From contig NZ_JAMZCU010000005.1 of NCBI RefSeq assembly GCF_024273195.1, forward strand, positions 1 through 64,000: 64,000 bases of DNA. Direction: 5' to 3'. This document shows, piece after piece, positions 25,667 through 34,031 of the stretch. Source of the stretch: Devosia ureilytica (GTDB taxonomy: Bacteria; Pseudomonadota; Alphaproteobacteria; Rhizobiales; Devosiaceae). A program made the translations under genes and the position numbers. How positions within the stretch are numbered: position 1 is the stretch's first letter; each line of letters starts with the position of its first letter. Below the pieces are notes generated by a model, which made no database searches, had not been told where the DNA came from, and worked only from the letters and a program-made list of their open reading frames with translations.

Positions 25667-26753
25667 GGCCAATCTTAAGGGCATCAACACGGTCAAGAAG
25701 CGTCGGAAGGACGGCTCGGTCAAGATTCACTATTACCATCGTGCGACCAAGCGTCCGCTAAGAGGCTCACCAGGCTCGCCGGAGTTCCTTAACGACTATG
25801 CGACGGCTGAGCAAAGCCAAGTCACGCAGCGAACAGGGACGCTCAGCGGCCTGATCCGCGACTTCACTTTGTCGCCCGAGTTCGGAAAGCGCGCCGAGAG
25901 CACGCAGAAGGAGTATCGACGCATGCTTGCCAAGGTCGAGACCAAGTTCGGCACTATGCCGCTGGCCGCCCTAGAGGACAAGCGCGTTCGCGGAGACTTC
26001 ATGGATTGGCGCGACGAGGTGGCCACAGAGTCAGGCGCAAGAGAGGCCGACAATCGAATCTCGGTACTCAGCGCCCTGCTGTCCTGGGCCGTTGATCGCA
26101 CGCGGATCGGGCAGCACCACGCGCGCGGAATTGCTCGACTACATAAATCAGATCGAGCTGACAAGATCTGGCTTCCTGAGCACATCGAAACATTCATGAA
26201 GGTCGCACCGATCGAGATGCAGCGCGCGCTCATCCTCGCGCTTCATACCGGCCAGCGTCAGGGAGATTTGCTCAAACTGGCATGGACTAACTATGATGGG
26301 CAGCGCATCAGCCTTCGCCAGAACAAGGGAACGCGCCGCGTATATGTTGCCTGCACACCAACTCTAAAGAGAATGCTTGACGGAATAAACCGCAGCGCAG
26401 CAGTGATCTTGACGACCAAAACGAGCCTACCCTGGACGAAGCGCTATTTTTCCGAGCATTGGAAAGCGGCTTGTCAGGCTGCAGGTATCGCGGATCTACA
26501 CTTCCACGATTTGCGCGGGACCGCCGTTACGATGCTGGCAGAGGCCGGATGTAGCGTTCCGGAGATCGCCGCGATCACCGGTCACTCCCTAAAGTCGGTT
26601 GACACCATTCTAGAGAAGTATCTGTCTCGGACGGAGCACTTGGCCAAGTCAGCGATGACCAAGTTTGAGAACGCAAGTAGCACAGATTTTGCAAACCGGT
26701 TGCAAACCGTTGATCGAGCCGAAACGAGAGGAACCGCTAAGTCATTGAAATAA
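25659..26753 (+). CDS. int: Site-specific tyrosine recombinase (island integrase)
   Basis: A 364-residue phage-type integrase. An N-terminal arm-binding region and SAM-like core-binding domain (about 60-165) precede the catalytic domain. The catalytic set is R200 (HTGQRQGDLL), H283-x-x-R286 (FHDLRGTAV), H309 (TGHSLKS) and the nucleophile Y321 (ILEKYLSR). The stop codon lies one base from the CCA end of tRNA-Arg, exactly where an integrase using the tRNA 3' half as target is expected. With the 25-bp flanking repeats, this enzyme most likely inserted the island. All key residues are present, so it may still be active. Confidence 0.93.
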   Translation: MVRANLKGINTVKKRRKDGSVKIHYYHRATKRPLRGSPGSPEFLNDYATAEQSQVTQRTGTLSGLIRDFTLSPEFGKRAESTQKEYRRMLAKVETKFGTMPLAALEDKRVRGDFMDWRDEVATESGAREADNRISVLSALLSWAVDRTRIGQHHARGIARLHKSDRADKIWLPEHIETFMKVAPIEMQRALILALHTGQRQGDLLKLAWTNYDGQRISLRQNKGTRRVYVACTPTLKRMLDGINRSAAVILTTKTSLPWTKRYFSEHWKAACQAAGIADLHFHDLRGTAVTMLAEAGCSVPEIAAITGHSLKSVDTILEKYLSRTEHLAKSAMTKFENASSTDFANRLQTVDRAETRGTAKSLK

Positions 26754-26754
26754 G

Positions 26755-26831
26755 TGGCGCGCCCGAAGAGATTCGAACTCCTGACCCCCAGATTCGTAGT
26801 CTGGTGCTCTATCCAGCTGAGCTACGGGCGC
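26755..26831 (-). tRNA. tRNA-Arg(ACG), intact gene at right end of island
   Basis: 77 nt with encoded CCA. The acceptor stem is GCGCCCG/CGGGCGC, the D arm GCTC/GAGC, the anticodon stem CCAGA/TCTGG around loop CTACGAA (anticodon ACG), and the T stem AGGAG/CTCTT with TTCGAAT. The 5' part is chromosomal. From the 25-bp core on, the 3' part is supplied by the island, and its T-stem bases differ from the displaced original (GGACG/CGTTC) at paired positions, so the fold is kept. Confidence 0.95.
26783..26807. repeat. attR core (25-bp direct repeat of attL)
   Basis: Identical to 7306-7330. The block covers the anticodon stem-loop and variable region of tRNA-Arg. Beyond it the two copies diverge on both sides, which marks the limits of the crossover region. 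Confidence 0.9.
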
Positions 26832-26954
26832 GCAGGCCGACTATGCGGCAGGCTTTGGATCGGTGAGACTTGCGCTTCCGATCGAAGCGGGGCAACCCAT
26901 ACATGGGCATGCTGGCCATTGCAAGCGGCGTCGCGACGATTTTTGTGGAAGCAA

Positions 26955-28382
26955 TTAGACGAGTGGGCGCCGGCTCGGCAGCGTGATGTCAAAGCGGGTG
27001 CCCTGCCCTGTTTCGGCCAGCGCCAGCGCCCCGCCATGCGCCTCCACGATCTCGCGGGCAATGGCCAGCCCCAGCCCGGTTCCGCCCGACCGCGCCGATC
27101 CCTCGAAAGCCACAAACAGATTTTCGCGCGCGCGCGGCGGCAACCCAGGGCCATTGTCGGCCACCGAGATTACCGTTCGATCAGCATCGCTGCTGGCAGC
27201 CACTGTGATAGCGGACGATCGGTCCTCCAGCGAACCGGTTTCAAGCGCCTCGCGGGCATTCTTGAGCAGGTTGACCAGCACCCGCCCCATCTGTCCCGCA
27301 TCCACATCCACCATCAGCGCAGCGTCCACCTCATTCTCGAACCCGATCATCGGATTGCCGGACACCCGCGCCTCAAAGGCCGCATCCTCGACCAGCGTGC
27401 GCAGGGACACTGCTGCGAAGCGCGGCACCACGCTGGTTTCCCGGCCATAATCGAGCACCGACTGGGCAAAGCCGATAGCCTTGTCGAGCGTCGTCACCAG
27501 ACGGGGCGCCAGTCGTTGCACCTTGGGATCATCGAGCGTTGCCACCTGGTCCGACAGCAATTGCGCCGAAGTCAGGGTATTGCGGAGGTCATGATTGATC
27601 TTGGCCACTGCCAGACCCAGATCGGCCAAGTGCCGCCGCTGCCGCAGCATGGAGAACAGCTCGCTTTCCATCTCCGCCAGTTCGCGCTCCAGAATGCCGA
27701 TCTCATCGCGCCGCGAGGAGGGCGCCAAAATCAGCGCCGCATTCTCCGGGGCCTTGCGGAAAGCCAGCATGTTGTCGGTCAGTCGTAACACCGGATCAAT
27801 GAACAAGCGGCTCACCAGGACATAGAGAACAAAGGCCGTCACCGCCGCAATGCCCAACGACACAAGCGCGATCGAGCGCGAATAGTCGATCATGTCGCGG
27901 CGCAATGGCGCCTCGGGCATCAGCAGTTCCACCAGGCTCTCGTCCATGTCGCCGGCGCCCACCACCCGCAGTGTACGGCCCGGCCCGGCAAACAGGGTGT
28001 CGAGCGCCCCCCAGACACGGCTGGGCAGGTCGCCTTGGCGCAGGTCGGCGGTCACCACGGCGTCGGGCATCACCGGATTGGTCAATTCGATCATCTGGCT
28101 CTGGCCCTCGCGCCGATAGACGATGGCATTGGCGCCGGCCGAATTGAGCAGCCTGTCGGTCAGGTCTCGCGGCAACGCCATGACGTCGGGTACGGCATCA
28201 AGCACCCGCGCCGCCACCACCCCGACGCGCAGCCTGTCTTCAAGCCAGGTCGTGCGAAAACTGGCAACCGATGGCAGATAGACGATGATTTCAACAAACA
28301 GGATGACGCCGATGATCGTGACGATCAGCTTGCTCGAAAGCCCCGAGAATCGGCCGCTCATGATGCTGTGCTGATTTTTCAT
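26955..28382 (-). CDS. Membrane sensor histidine kinase
   Basis: A 475-residue inner-membrane kinase. The transmembrane helix at about 19-40 and a second near 170-192 flank a periplasmic sensing region of about 130 residues. A HAMP-like segment follows, then the phospho-acceptor box KINHDLRNTLTSAQ and an HATPase domain with N box NLLKNAREAL, G1 VADNGPGL and G2 GTGLGLAIA. ATG at 28382 is preceded by AGGA; a GTG directly before it is the other option. No response regulator gene is adjacent, so it is an orphan here. The ligand is unknown. The HDLRN form of the His box is a variant of the common HELRTP. Confidence 0.88.
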   Translation of the reverse strand: MKNQHSIMSGRFSGLSSKLIVTIIGVILFVEIIVYLPSVASFRTTWLEDRLRVGVVAARVLDAVPDVMALPRDLTDRLLNSAGANAIVYRREGQSQMIELTNPVMPDAVVTADLRQGDLPSRVWGALDTLFAGPGRTLRVVGAGDMDESLVELLMPEAPLRRDMIDYSRSIALVSLGIAAVTAFVLYVLVSRLFIDPVLRLTDNMLAFRKAPENAALILAPSSRRDEIGILERELAEMESELFSMLRQRRHLADLGLAVAKINHDLRNTLTSAQLLSDQVATLDDPKVQRLAPRLVTTLDKAIGFAQSVLDYGRETSVVPRFAAVSLRTLVEDAAFEARVSGNPMIGFENEVDAALMVDVDAGQMGRVLVNLLKNAREALETGSLEDRSSAITVAASSDADRTVISVADNGPGLPPRARENLFVAFEGSARSGGTGLGLAIAREIVEAHGGALALAETGQGTRFDITLPSRRPLV

Positions 28383-28447
28383 CACCCCGATCCTATGCCA
28401 GACGCCGCCCAGACGTCAGGCCCATTTTGGTCTAATGACCCTGCGGA

Positions 28448-29890
28448 CTAAAGACGCAGCAGCCGTCGCAGTGCACCGCGACGCTTTGCCCAGTTAGATA
28501 CGGTGCGACCGGCCAATCGGGTTTCACCAAGATCAACAAGGCTCGATATCAGGCTTGGATCGGGGATCGGCAGGTCCGCCAGCGCCTCGAGCGGCACGTC
28601 CCGGTCCATGGCCAGCGCCAGCACCGCCGCCATCTCGGCGGCACCCGGCCCAACCAGGCTTGCTGCGACCACGCGCCCCTTGGCATCGGCCAAGACTTTA
28701 ATGAGGCCTGCGGCTTTCCCCAATGCCTGCGCCATGCCGTTTTCGGCAAAGCTGGTGCGATAGATCCCGTGGCCTGCCGCCAGCTTGCCCGGATCGGCGG
28801 GAAACCGTCCGATCTGGGCCAGCGCGGGTTCTGTCAAAACCAGTTGCGGCTGCGCTGCGGGACGATGCGCCGGAACGCCCAATACCAGGGCGTCCACCAC
28901 CGAGCGGCCATGCGACACTGTATGGTGCCACCGATCAAGGCCGGCTGCTGCGCCAACGACGCGCACCTTGCCGTTGCTGGTCTGCCCCAGGGCGCCAATG
29001 GCATAGCGTCCCACCTGTCCGCGCAGGGGCCGCAACCGCGCCGCCTCGAGTTTGAGACTCCCCAGATTTGCCATATGCCCATGGCAGACCATCACATGAG
29101 AAAGGTCCAGCGCCATTTCCCCGCCATCGGCCAGGTCCACCACCGCGCCAATGCCCTGCGAGCGCGGCTGCAGCACGCGGACTTTACCGCCATCCACAAT
29201 CCGCACGCCCTCGTCGGACAGCGCCTGCATGAGGATACTGGCGGCCTCGACATCATACCCGCTCAGTGCCCACCCCTGCGGTACCACGGTCACGCCCGAC
29301 CCCAGCCGCGCATAGGCCTGGGCCAGCGCCAGGCCTTCAGGATCGCCGCCAATCACCAGCAGGTGCGTCAGCTTGCGGACATTGTCGAGAATACTGTGGG
29401 GGGTGAAATACTCAATATCTTCAAGCCCCGGAACTTCGGGCAGAATAGGATTGGCCCCCACGGCCAGCACCATGGCCTGCGGCCTGATCACCTGGTCGCC
29501 AACCTTCAATCCTGTGGGATCGATGAACTGGGCCTGCCCGCTGACCACTTCGATGCCCAACGCACGCAGCCGCTCGTGGCTGACCAGCGGCGCCTGCGCC
29601 GCGACCACCTGTCGCGCCCGCTCCTGCACCGCTTTCATGCTGATCTTGGGGTCGCCCGCGCCAAGCCCAAGGGCCGGTCCGGCGCGCATCGCCACTGCCG
29701 CCGATGCGCTTGCGGACAACGAAGCCACACGCACCGCCCGCAACGGGTCTTCGCCAGGTTCGGAAAAGCCTCGGTCGACCAGCATCACGCCGGCCCCGAG
29801 CCGCCTCGCATGCTGCGCCAGCGCTATTCCCAGGGCGCCTGCTCCAACAATGCAGAGCTCGGGTCGTGATATCTCAGCCATATCCGCCAT
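28448..29890 (-). CDS. FAD/NAD(P)-dependent oxidoreductase, dihydrolipoamide dehydrogenase-like
   Basis: A 480-residue two-dinucleotide-fold flavoprotein. The FAD-binding GxGxxG is at the N-terminus (CIVGAGALGIALAQHARRL), and a second Rossmann motif is LLVIGGDPEGLALAQAYARL. The C-terminal dimerisation-like domain (HGIYRTSFAENGMAQALGKA) is that of pyridine nucleotide-disulfide reductases. The redox-active CxxxxC expected near residue 45 is absent (VASLSASASAAVAM there), so it should not reduce disulfides in the classic way. It resembles the uncharacterised FAD oxidoreductases seen in other Rhizobiales. It lies 65 bp upstream of the sensor kinase on the same strand; whether they share a transcript is unclear. 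Confidence 0.8.
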   Translation of the reverse strand: MADMAEISRPELCIVGAGALGIALAQHARRLGAGVMLVDRGFSEPGEDPLRAVRVASLSASASAAVAMRAGPALGLGAGDPKISMKAVQERARQVVAAQAPLVSHERLRALGIEVVSGQAQFIDPTGLKVGDQVIRPQAMVLAVGANPILPEVPGLEDIEYFTPHSILDNVRKLTHLLVIGGDPEGLALAQAYARLGSGVTVVPQGWALSGYDVEAASILMQALSDEGVRIVDGGKVRVLQPRSQGIGAVVDLADGGEMALDLSHVMVCHGHMANLGSLKLEAARLRPLRGQVGRYAIGALGQTSNGKVRVVGAAAGLDRWHHTVSHGRSVVDALVLGVPAHRPAAQPQLVLTEPALAQIGRFPADPGKLAAGHGIYRTSFAENGMAQALGKAAGLIKVLADAKGRVVAASLVGPGAAEMAAVLALAMDRDVPLEALADLPIPDPSLISSLVDLGETRLAGRTVSNWAKRRGALRRLLRL

Positions 29891-29976
29891 GAGGCCAGAA
29901 CCAATGCTGCTCTTATGCGGGGGAAAGCCTTGCTTGACAACAGGGTGCGCGGGTGTGTTCAGCGTGCTGAGGCGCG

Positions 29977-30005
29977 TTGACTTGGGAGACTCTTTTCCCT
30001 ATAGA
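29977..30005 (+). promoter_or_regulatory. Sigma-70-type promoter of rpmH
   Basis: TTGACT (29977-29982), a 17-bp spacer and TATAGA (30000-30005) give a near-consensus housekeeping promoter about 100 bp before rpmH. A second TTGACA at 29934 has no matching -10 box. Confidence 0.7.
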
Positions 30006-30108
30006 CCCCACCAACCCGGAAGACGGTGCGTCTGTCAGCCGTCGTCACAATTTCTGCTTTCAAGCAGCACCAAACTAGAGGAACCGTGCGTCAGCGCGGT
30101 CTGATGTC

Positions 30109-30243
30109 ATGAAGCGTACATACCAGCCCTCCAAGCTCGTGCGTGCCCGTCGTCACGGTTTCCGTGCCCGTATGGCCACCAAGGACGGCCGCGCGATTCT
30201 CAATCGCCGCCGCCGCGATGGCCGCAAGAAGCTGTCGGCCTAA
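30109..30243 (+). CDS. rpmH: 50S ribosomal protein L34
   Basis: A 44-residue basic protein beginning [20 protein letters not shown], with the conserved GFRARM and the C-terminal [12 protein letters not shown]. It is part of the large ribosomal subunit. Length is normal for the family. It starts the conserved rpmH-rnpA-yidC-engB block and is driven by the strong promoter at 29977. The rnpA start codon is 15 bp after the stop, so the two are co-transcribed; L34 is made in far greater amounts, probably through promoter strength and mRNA processing. Confidence 0.97.
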   Translation: MKRTYQPSKLVRARRHGFRARMATKDGRAILNRRRRDGRKKLSA

Positions 30244-30258
30244 GGGCTTGCAGGCCGG

Positions 30259-30666
30259 ATGACGGCCGAACAGCCATTGCCCAAAGCGACATTGCGCCGC
30301 CTCAAGCGGCGCGCGCAGTTTCTCAAAGCCGCCCGGGGCAATCGCGCCGGGCGCTCTGCGTTTGGACTGCAGGCAATTGCCAGCGCCGAAAGCGCGCCCG
30401 GTGTTGGCTTCACCGTCACCAAGAAAGTCGGCAACTCGCCCGAGCGCAACCGCATGAAACGCCGTCTTCGTGCGGCTGCGGCAGCATGCGCGCGTGACTT
30501 TGTGCCCGGACATGACTATGTCCTCTTGGCGCGGCGCGAGGCTCTCAGCCAGCCCTTCGCCAGAATGATCGCCGACCTGTCGAGCCTCATCGCTCGTGTG
30601 CATGACACAAAGTCGGGCGATAATCGAAATACTCCCGGCCGCGGCCAACGGAACCCGAGACCATGA
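30259..30666 (+). CDS. rnpA: Ribonuclease P protein component
   Basis: A 135-residue basic protein that helps the RNase P RNA cut tRNA 5' leaders. The conserved RNR-type motif is present as GNSPERNRMKRRLRAA (about residues 58-73), after the phenylalanine-containing strand GVGFTVTKKV. An arginine-rich N-terminus (LRRLKRRAQFLKAARG) is typical. The C-terminal tail beyond about 118 is low-complexity and basic. Its stop overlaps the yidC start as ATGA, showing coupling to the next gene. Confidence 0.95.
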   Translation: MTAEQPLPKATLRRLKRRAQFLKAARGNRAGRSAFGLQAIASAESAPGVGFTVTKKVGNSPERNRMKRRLRAAAAACARDFVPGHDYVLLARREALSQPFARMIADLSSLIARVHDTKSGDNRNTPGRGQRNPRP

Positions 30667-32495
30667 ACTCTGACAATCGCAATGTCATCCTCGCCGTCGT
30701 ACTCAGCATGCTCGTGTTGTTTGGCTGGCAGTTCTTCATTGCCGGGCCGCAGCTCGAACGCGCACAGCGCCAGGCCGAGATCACAGCCGCCCAGCAGGCC
30801 GAAGCCGAACAGCTTTCCGTGCCGCAGACCAATGCCGACGGCACGGCCGCCGCGCCCGCCACCGATGCGCCCCAGGTCTTTGCTGATCGCGACAGCGCCA
30901 TTGCGGCGACCGAGCGCGTCACCATTTCCACGGCTGACCTTGATGGCTCGATCAACCTGACCGGCGCCCGCATCGACGATCTGCAGCTCAAGCAATATCG
31001 CGAAACTGCCGATCCCGATTCGCCCATCATCGCGCTCCTCAAGCCCGCAGGCCTGCCCGACGCCTATTTCGTCGAACAGGGCTGGGCCGCCGCTGCCGGT
31101 TCGAGCGTCGCCCTTCCGGGCAGCCAGACCGTCTGGACCGTTGAGGGCGACAACGCCACTTTGACCGCCCAGACCCCGGTGACTCTGCGCTACGACAATG
31201 GCGCCGGCCTTGTGTTCCATCGCACCTTTGCCGTGGACGACTATTATCTGTTCACCATCACCCAGAGCGTCGAGAACACCGGCACGGGTGATGTGGCGCT
31301 GTTCCCCTATTCGCGCGTGATCCGTCACGGCAATCCGAAGGTGCAGAACTTCTTCATCCAGCATGAAGGCCCCATTGGCGTGCTGGGCGCGAACAATTAC
31401 GTCGCCCGCAAATATGGAGATCTGCAGAACGAAAAGCAGGTCGATTTCTCCTCGACCACCGGATGGCTCGGCATTGCCGACAAATATTGGGCCACCGCCG
31501 TGCTGCCCACGGCCGGCACCGCCATCAACGCCCGCTTTGCTTTCTCGCAGTCCAATGGCACCAATGTCTTCCAGACCAATTATGTCGAGACCCAGCCCGT
31601 CATGGTGCCGGCCGGCAGCACCGTCAGCCACGAAGCCTATGTTTTCGCCGGCGCCAAGGAAGACCGGGTCATCGCTGCCTATCAGGAGACCTATGGCTTC
31701 GATCGTATCGAGCTCCTGATCGACTGGGGCTGGTTCCACTTCCTGACCAAGCCGATGCACTGGCTGCTGGTTACGCTTTACGGCATCCTGGGCAATTTCG
31801 GCCTCGCCGTGCTTGCCGTGACCGTTATCGTCAAGGCCATCTTCTTCCCTCTGGCCAACCGCTCCTACGCTTCCATGGCTGCCATGCGCCGTGTGCAGCC
31901 GGAAATGAAGGCCATGCAGGAGCGCTTCAAGGACGACCGCGCTGCCCAGCAGCAGGCGATGATGGAGCTCTACAAGAAAGAGAAGATCAATCCGCTCTCT
32001 GGTTGTTGGCCCATCCTCATCCAGATCCCGGTGTTCTTCTCGCTCTACACCGTCATCTTCATCTCGCTTGAGATGCGCCATGCGCCGTTCTTTGGCTGGA
32101 TTCAGGATCTGGCAGCGCCCGATCCGACCAATATCTTCACCCTGTTCGGCCTGATCCCCTGGGACCCGACCGTATTGCCGGTGCTGGGCTCGTTCCTTCA
32201 CCTGGGCATCTGGCCCGTCATCATGGGCATCACCATGTGGGTGCAGATGCGCCTCAATCCGCCGCCGCCGGATCCGACCCAGGCCATGATCTTCAACTGG
32301 ATGCCGGTGATCTTCACCTTCATGCTGGGCACCTTCCCGGCGGGTCTGGTGATCTACTGGGCTTGGAACAACACCCTCTCCATTGCCCAGCAGTGGTTCA
32401 TCATGAAGCGCCACGGCGTCGAAGTGAACCTGTTCGGCAACATCATGGACACCTTCCGCCGCAAACCCAAGCCGGCCGAGCCCAGCAAGAGCTGA
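30663..32495 (+). CDS. yidC: Membrane protein insertase YidC
   Basis: A 610-residue inner-membrane insertase working alone or with SecYEG and the ribosome. The first helix (about 8-25, VILAVVLSMLVLFGWQFFI) is followed by the large periplasmic domain of the Gram-negative type (about 60-360). Five conserved helices follow at about 370-580, including the KAIFFPLANRSYASMAAMRR coupling loop and the PLSGCWPILIQIPVFFSLY stretch. Length matches alphaproteobacterial YidC (about 590-615). It sits in the usual rpmH-rnpA-yidC-engB order. A GC-rich hairpin follows before engB. Confidence 0.97.
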   Translation: MNSDNRNVILAVVLSMLVLFGWQFFIAGPQLERAQRQAEITAAQQAEAEQLSVPQTNADGTAAAPATDAPQVFADRDSAIAATERVTISTADLDGSINLTGARIDDLQLKQYRETADPDSPIIALLKPAGLPDAYFVEQGWAAAAGSSVALPGSQTVWTVEGDNATLTAQTPVTLRYDNGAGLVFHRTFAVDDYYLFTITQSVENTGTGDVALFPYSRVIRHGNPKVQNFFIQHEGPIGVLGANNYVARKYGDLQNEKQVDFSSTTGWLGIADKYWATAVLPTAGTAINARFAFSQSNGTNVFQTNYVETQPVMVPAGSTVSHEAYVFAGAKEDRVIAAYQETYGFDRIELLIDWGWFHFLTKPMHWLLVTLYGILGNFGLAVLAVTVIVKAIFFPLANRSYASMAAMRRVQPEMKAMQERFKDDRAAQQQAMMELYKKEKINPLSGCWPILIQIPVFFSLYTVIFISLEMRHAPFFGWIQDLAAPDPTNIFTLFGLIPWDPTVLPVLGSFLHLGIWPVIMGITMWVQMRLNPPPPDPTQAMIFNWMPVIFTFMLGTFPAGLVIYWAWNNTLSIAQQWFIMKRHGVEVNLFGNIMDTFRRKPKPAEPSKS

Positions 32496-32517
32496 GCCGA
32501 AACAATCAGATAACAGG

Positions 32518-32549
32518 GCCCGCCGCTGATCCGGCGGGCTTCTCCTTTT
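32518..32549 (+). terminator. Hairpin between yidC and engB
   Basis: GCCCGCCG (32518-32525), loop CTGATC, CGGCGGGC (32532-32539), then a pyrimidine-rich TTCTCCTTTT. It is only 13 bp before the engB start, so it may attenuate rather than fully stop transcription. Confidence 0.7.
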
Positions 32550-32561
32550 AGGGTCAACGAC

Positions 32562-33206
32562 ATGAGCCAGCCCGACTATTCTCCCCACGTCATCGAGCGC
32601 GGCCGCCTGCTCTTTGCCCGCCCGATCCTGTTCGTGAAGGGTTGTGTCAGCCTCAACGACCTGCCACCCATGGATCGCATCGAGATTGCCTTTGCCGGCC
32701 GCTCCAATGTGGGCAAGTCCAGCCTGATCAATGCCCTCTGCGGCACGTCCGGGCTGGCGCGCACCTCAAACACGCCGGGCCGCACTCAGGAGCTCAATAT
32801 CTTCGAGAGCCAGAGCGAGAGCCTGCGCATCGTCGACATGCCCGGCTATGGCTATGCCAAGGCGCCCGAGCCCAAGGTCAAGGCCTGGACCCGGCTGGTG
32901 CATCAATACCTCACCGGCCGCGCCACTCTGCGCCGCGTCTATGTGCTGGTCGATAGCCGTCACGGCCCCAAGGACAATGACATCTCGGTCATGAACGAGC
33001 TTGATCGCGCCGCCGTCAGCTATCAGGTGGTGCTGACCAAGGTCGACAAGCCCTCGGCCACCGATCTGGCCAGCGCCATCGCCAGTACAGAGGCCTGCAT
33101 CGCCAAGCGCCCCGCAGCCCATCCCGATGTCATCCAGACCTCGAGCGAAAAAGGCACCGGCCTCAACCAGCTGCGTACCGAAATCGCCATGCTGCTCGAA
33201 AGCTGA
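32562..33206 (+). CDS. engB: Ribosome-biogenesis GTPase EngB/YsxC/YihA
   Basis: A 214-residue TRAFAC GTPase needed for 50S subunit assembly. G1 is [14 protein letters not shown] (about 46-59), G2 the Thr in SNTPGRTQ, G3 DMPGYG with the family's YGYAKAP extension, G4 TKVDK and G5 TSSEKGTG. Length is close to the family norm (about 200-215). ATG at 32562 follows a weak purine tract. It ends the rpmH block and is followed by a bidirectional terminator shared with the convergent amidotransferase gene. Confidence 0.96.
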   Translation: MSQPDYSPHVIERGRLLFARPILFVKGCVSLNDLPPMDRIEIAFAGRSNVGKSSLINALCGTSGLARTSNTPGRTQELNIFESQSESLRIVDMPGYGYAKAPEPKVKAWTRLVHQYLTGRATLRRVYVLVDSRHGPKDNDISVMNELDRAAVSYQVVLTKVDKPSATDLASAIASTEACIAKRPAAHPDVIQTSSEKGTGLNQLRTEIAMLLES

Positions 33207-33215
33207 GCCGAAAAC

Positions 33216-33241
33216 AAAAAAGGCGCCTCGCGGCGCCTTTT
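33216..33241. terminator. Bidirectional terminator between engB and the amidotransferase gene
   Basis: A-run, GGCGCC stem, TCGC loop, GGCGCC stem, T-run (33222-33237 stem-loop). The A and T runs on opposite sides let it work for both convergent genes. Confidence 0.9.
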
Positions 33242-33245
33242 GCAT

Positions 33246-33965
33246 TCACGCGGCACTGGCAGCGTCCTGCAGGAACCGGGCGATATAGGTGCCCAATCGC
33301 GGGCTATCCGAAGGCTTGGCGAACGAGCTGAGTGCCGCTGATATGACGTCGTCCGGGGCTCTGCCGCGCCGCAGTTCCACCAGCGCCCGCGCATAATCGT
33401 CGTCGAATTCGGGATGCGGCTGGAAGCTCAGCGCCTTGCCCGATTTGTAGAGCAATCCCGCATTGGGCGCGAAGTCCGACCCCAGGATCACCTCGGCCTC
33501 TGCGGGCGGCACGATCACCTGATCCTGGTGCGAGCACGCGACTAGCATGGTGTCAGGCGCATCAGCCATGAAGCCGGGCCGCTGGCGCACCTGATATTGG
33601 TGCCGCCCCATGCCCCAGCCCTTTTCGGACTTGCGCACGTCCCCACCCAGCGCGTCAGCCATGATCTGGTGACCAAAGCAGATGCCCAGCATCGGCGTGC
33701 CGGCGGCATAGGCATTGCGGATGAAATCGCGCAACGGCGGCAACCAGGCGTGATCCTCGTAGACGCCCGCCGGCGATCCGGTGATCACGATGCCCTCAAG
33801 AGCAGCCGGATCAGGCAGCGCGTCGCCTGCCTCCACATTGACGTCGTCATAGCCAAAGGCCATGCCCGTTGCGTCGAACATGGCGCGGAACATCAGGCGA
33901 TATTCAATGAATTGGGATTGCAGCGGCGCGGGAACCGCGCCCGTCTGGACGATAGTGAGTTTCAT
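33246..33965 (-). CDS. Class I glutamine amidotransferase-like protein (GMP synthase-like)
   Basis: A 239-residue single-domain protein with the GATase-1 triad: nucleophile Cys in GICFGHQ (about 95-101) and His/Glu in FQPHPEF (about 183-189). The oxyanion-hole segment VITGSPAGVYED is present. Stand-alone enzymes of this type release ammonia from glutamine, or act as gamma-glutamyl hydrolases, on unknown substrates. It is larger than trpG/pabA and lacks a synthase domain, so it is not GuaA. It is a single gene convergent with engB. The exact substrate cannot be told. Confidence 0.85.
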   Translation of the reverse strand: MKLTIVQTGAVPAPLQSQFIEYRLMFRAMFDATGMAFGYDDVNVEAGDALPDPAALEGIVITGSPAGVYEDHAWLPPLRDFIRNAYAAGTPMLGICFGHQIMADALGGDVRKSEKGWGMGRHQYQVRQRPGFMADAPDTMLVACSHQDQVIVPPAEAEVILGSDFAPNAGLLYKSGKALSFQPHPEFDDDYARALVELRRGRAPDDVISAALSSFAKPSDSPRLGTYIARFLQDAASAA

Positions 33966-34031
33966 GAGGGCAGACTGGTTTAAGACCTGCCCTCAGATAG
34001 CGGCTCGGCGACCGGCTGGCAACACAACCGA

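Larger units (their letters stand above)
7306..26807. mobile_element. 19.5-kb defence island integrated in tRNA-Arg(ACG)
   Basis: The element is bounded by a 25-bp direct repeat (7306-7330 and 26783-26807) derived from tRNA-Arg. A tyrosine integrase and an AlpA-like factor sit against the intact tRNA, the classic layout of a tRNA-targeting genomic island. Cargo: a HUH Rep-like gene, type I restriction-modification, a Hachiman-like operon, an IS91 remnant, HTH and NYN/OST-HTH genes. No conjugation, capsid or packaging genes are visible, so it is neither an obvious ICE nor a prophage. It could be an integrative mobilizable element or a satellite-like island that depends on a helper; self-mobility is not shown. 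Confidence 0.88.

Noticed and set aside
7306..26807. Prophage
   Set aside because: An integrase is present but there are no capsid, portal, terminase, tail or lysis genes.
30516..32588. 690-codon open frame on the minus strand through yidC
   Set aside because: It is antisense to a clear yidC/rnpA; the composition is a by-product of GC-rich codon bias and it matches no family.
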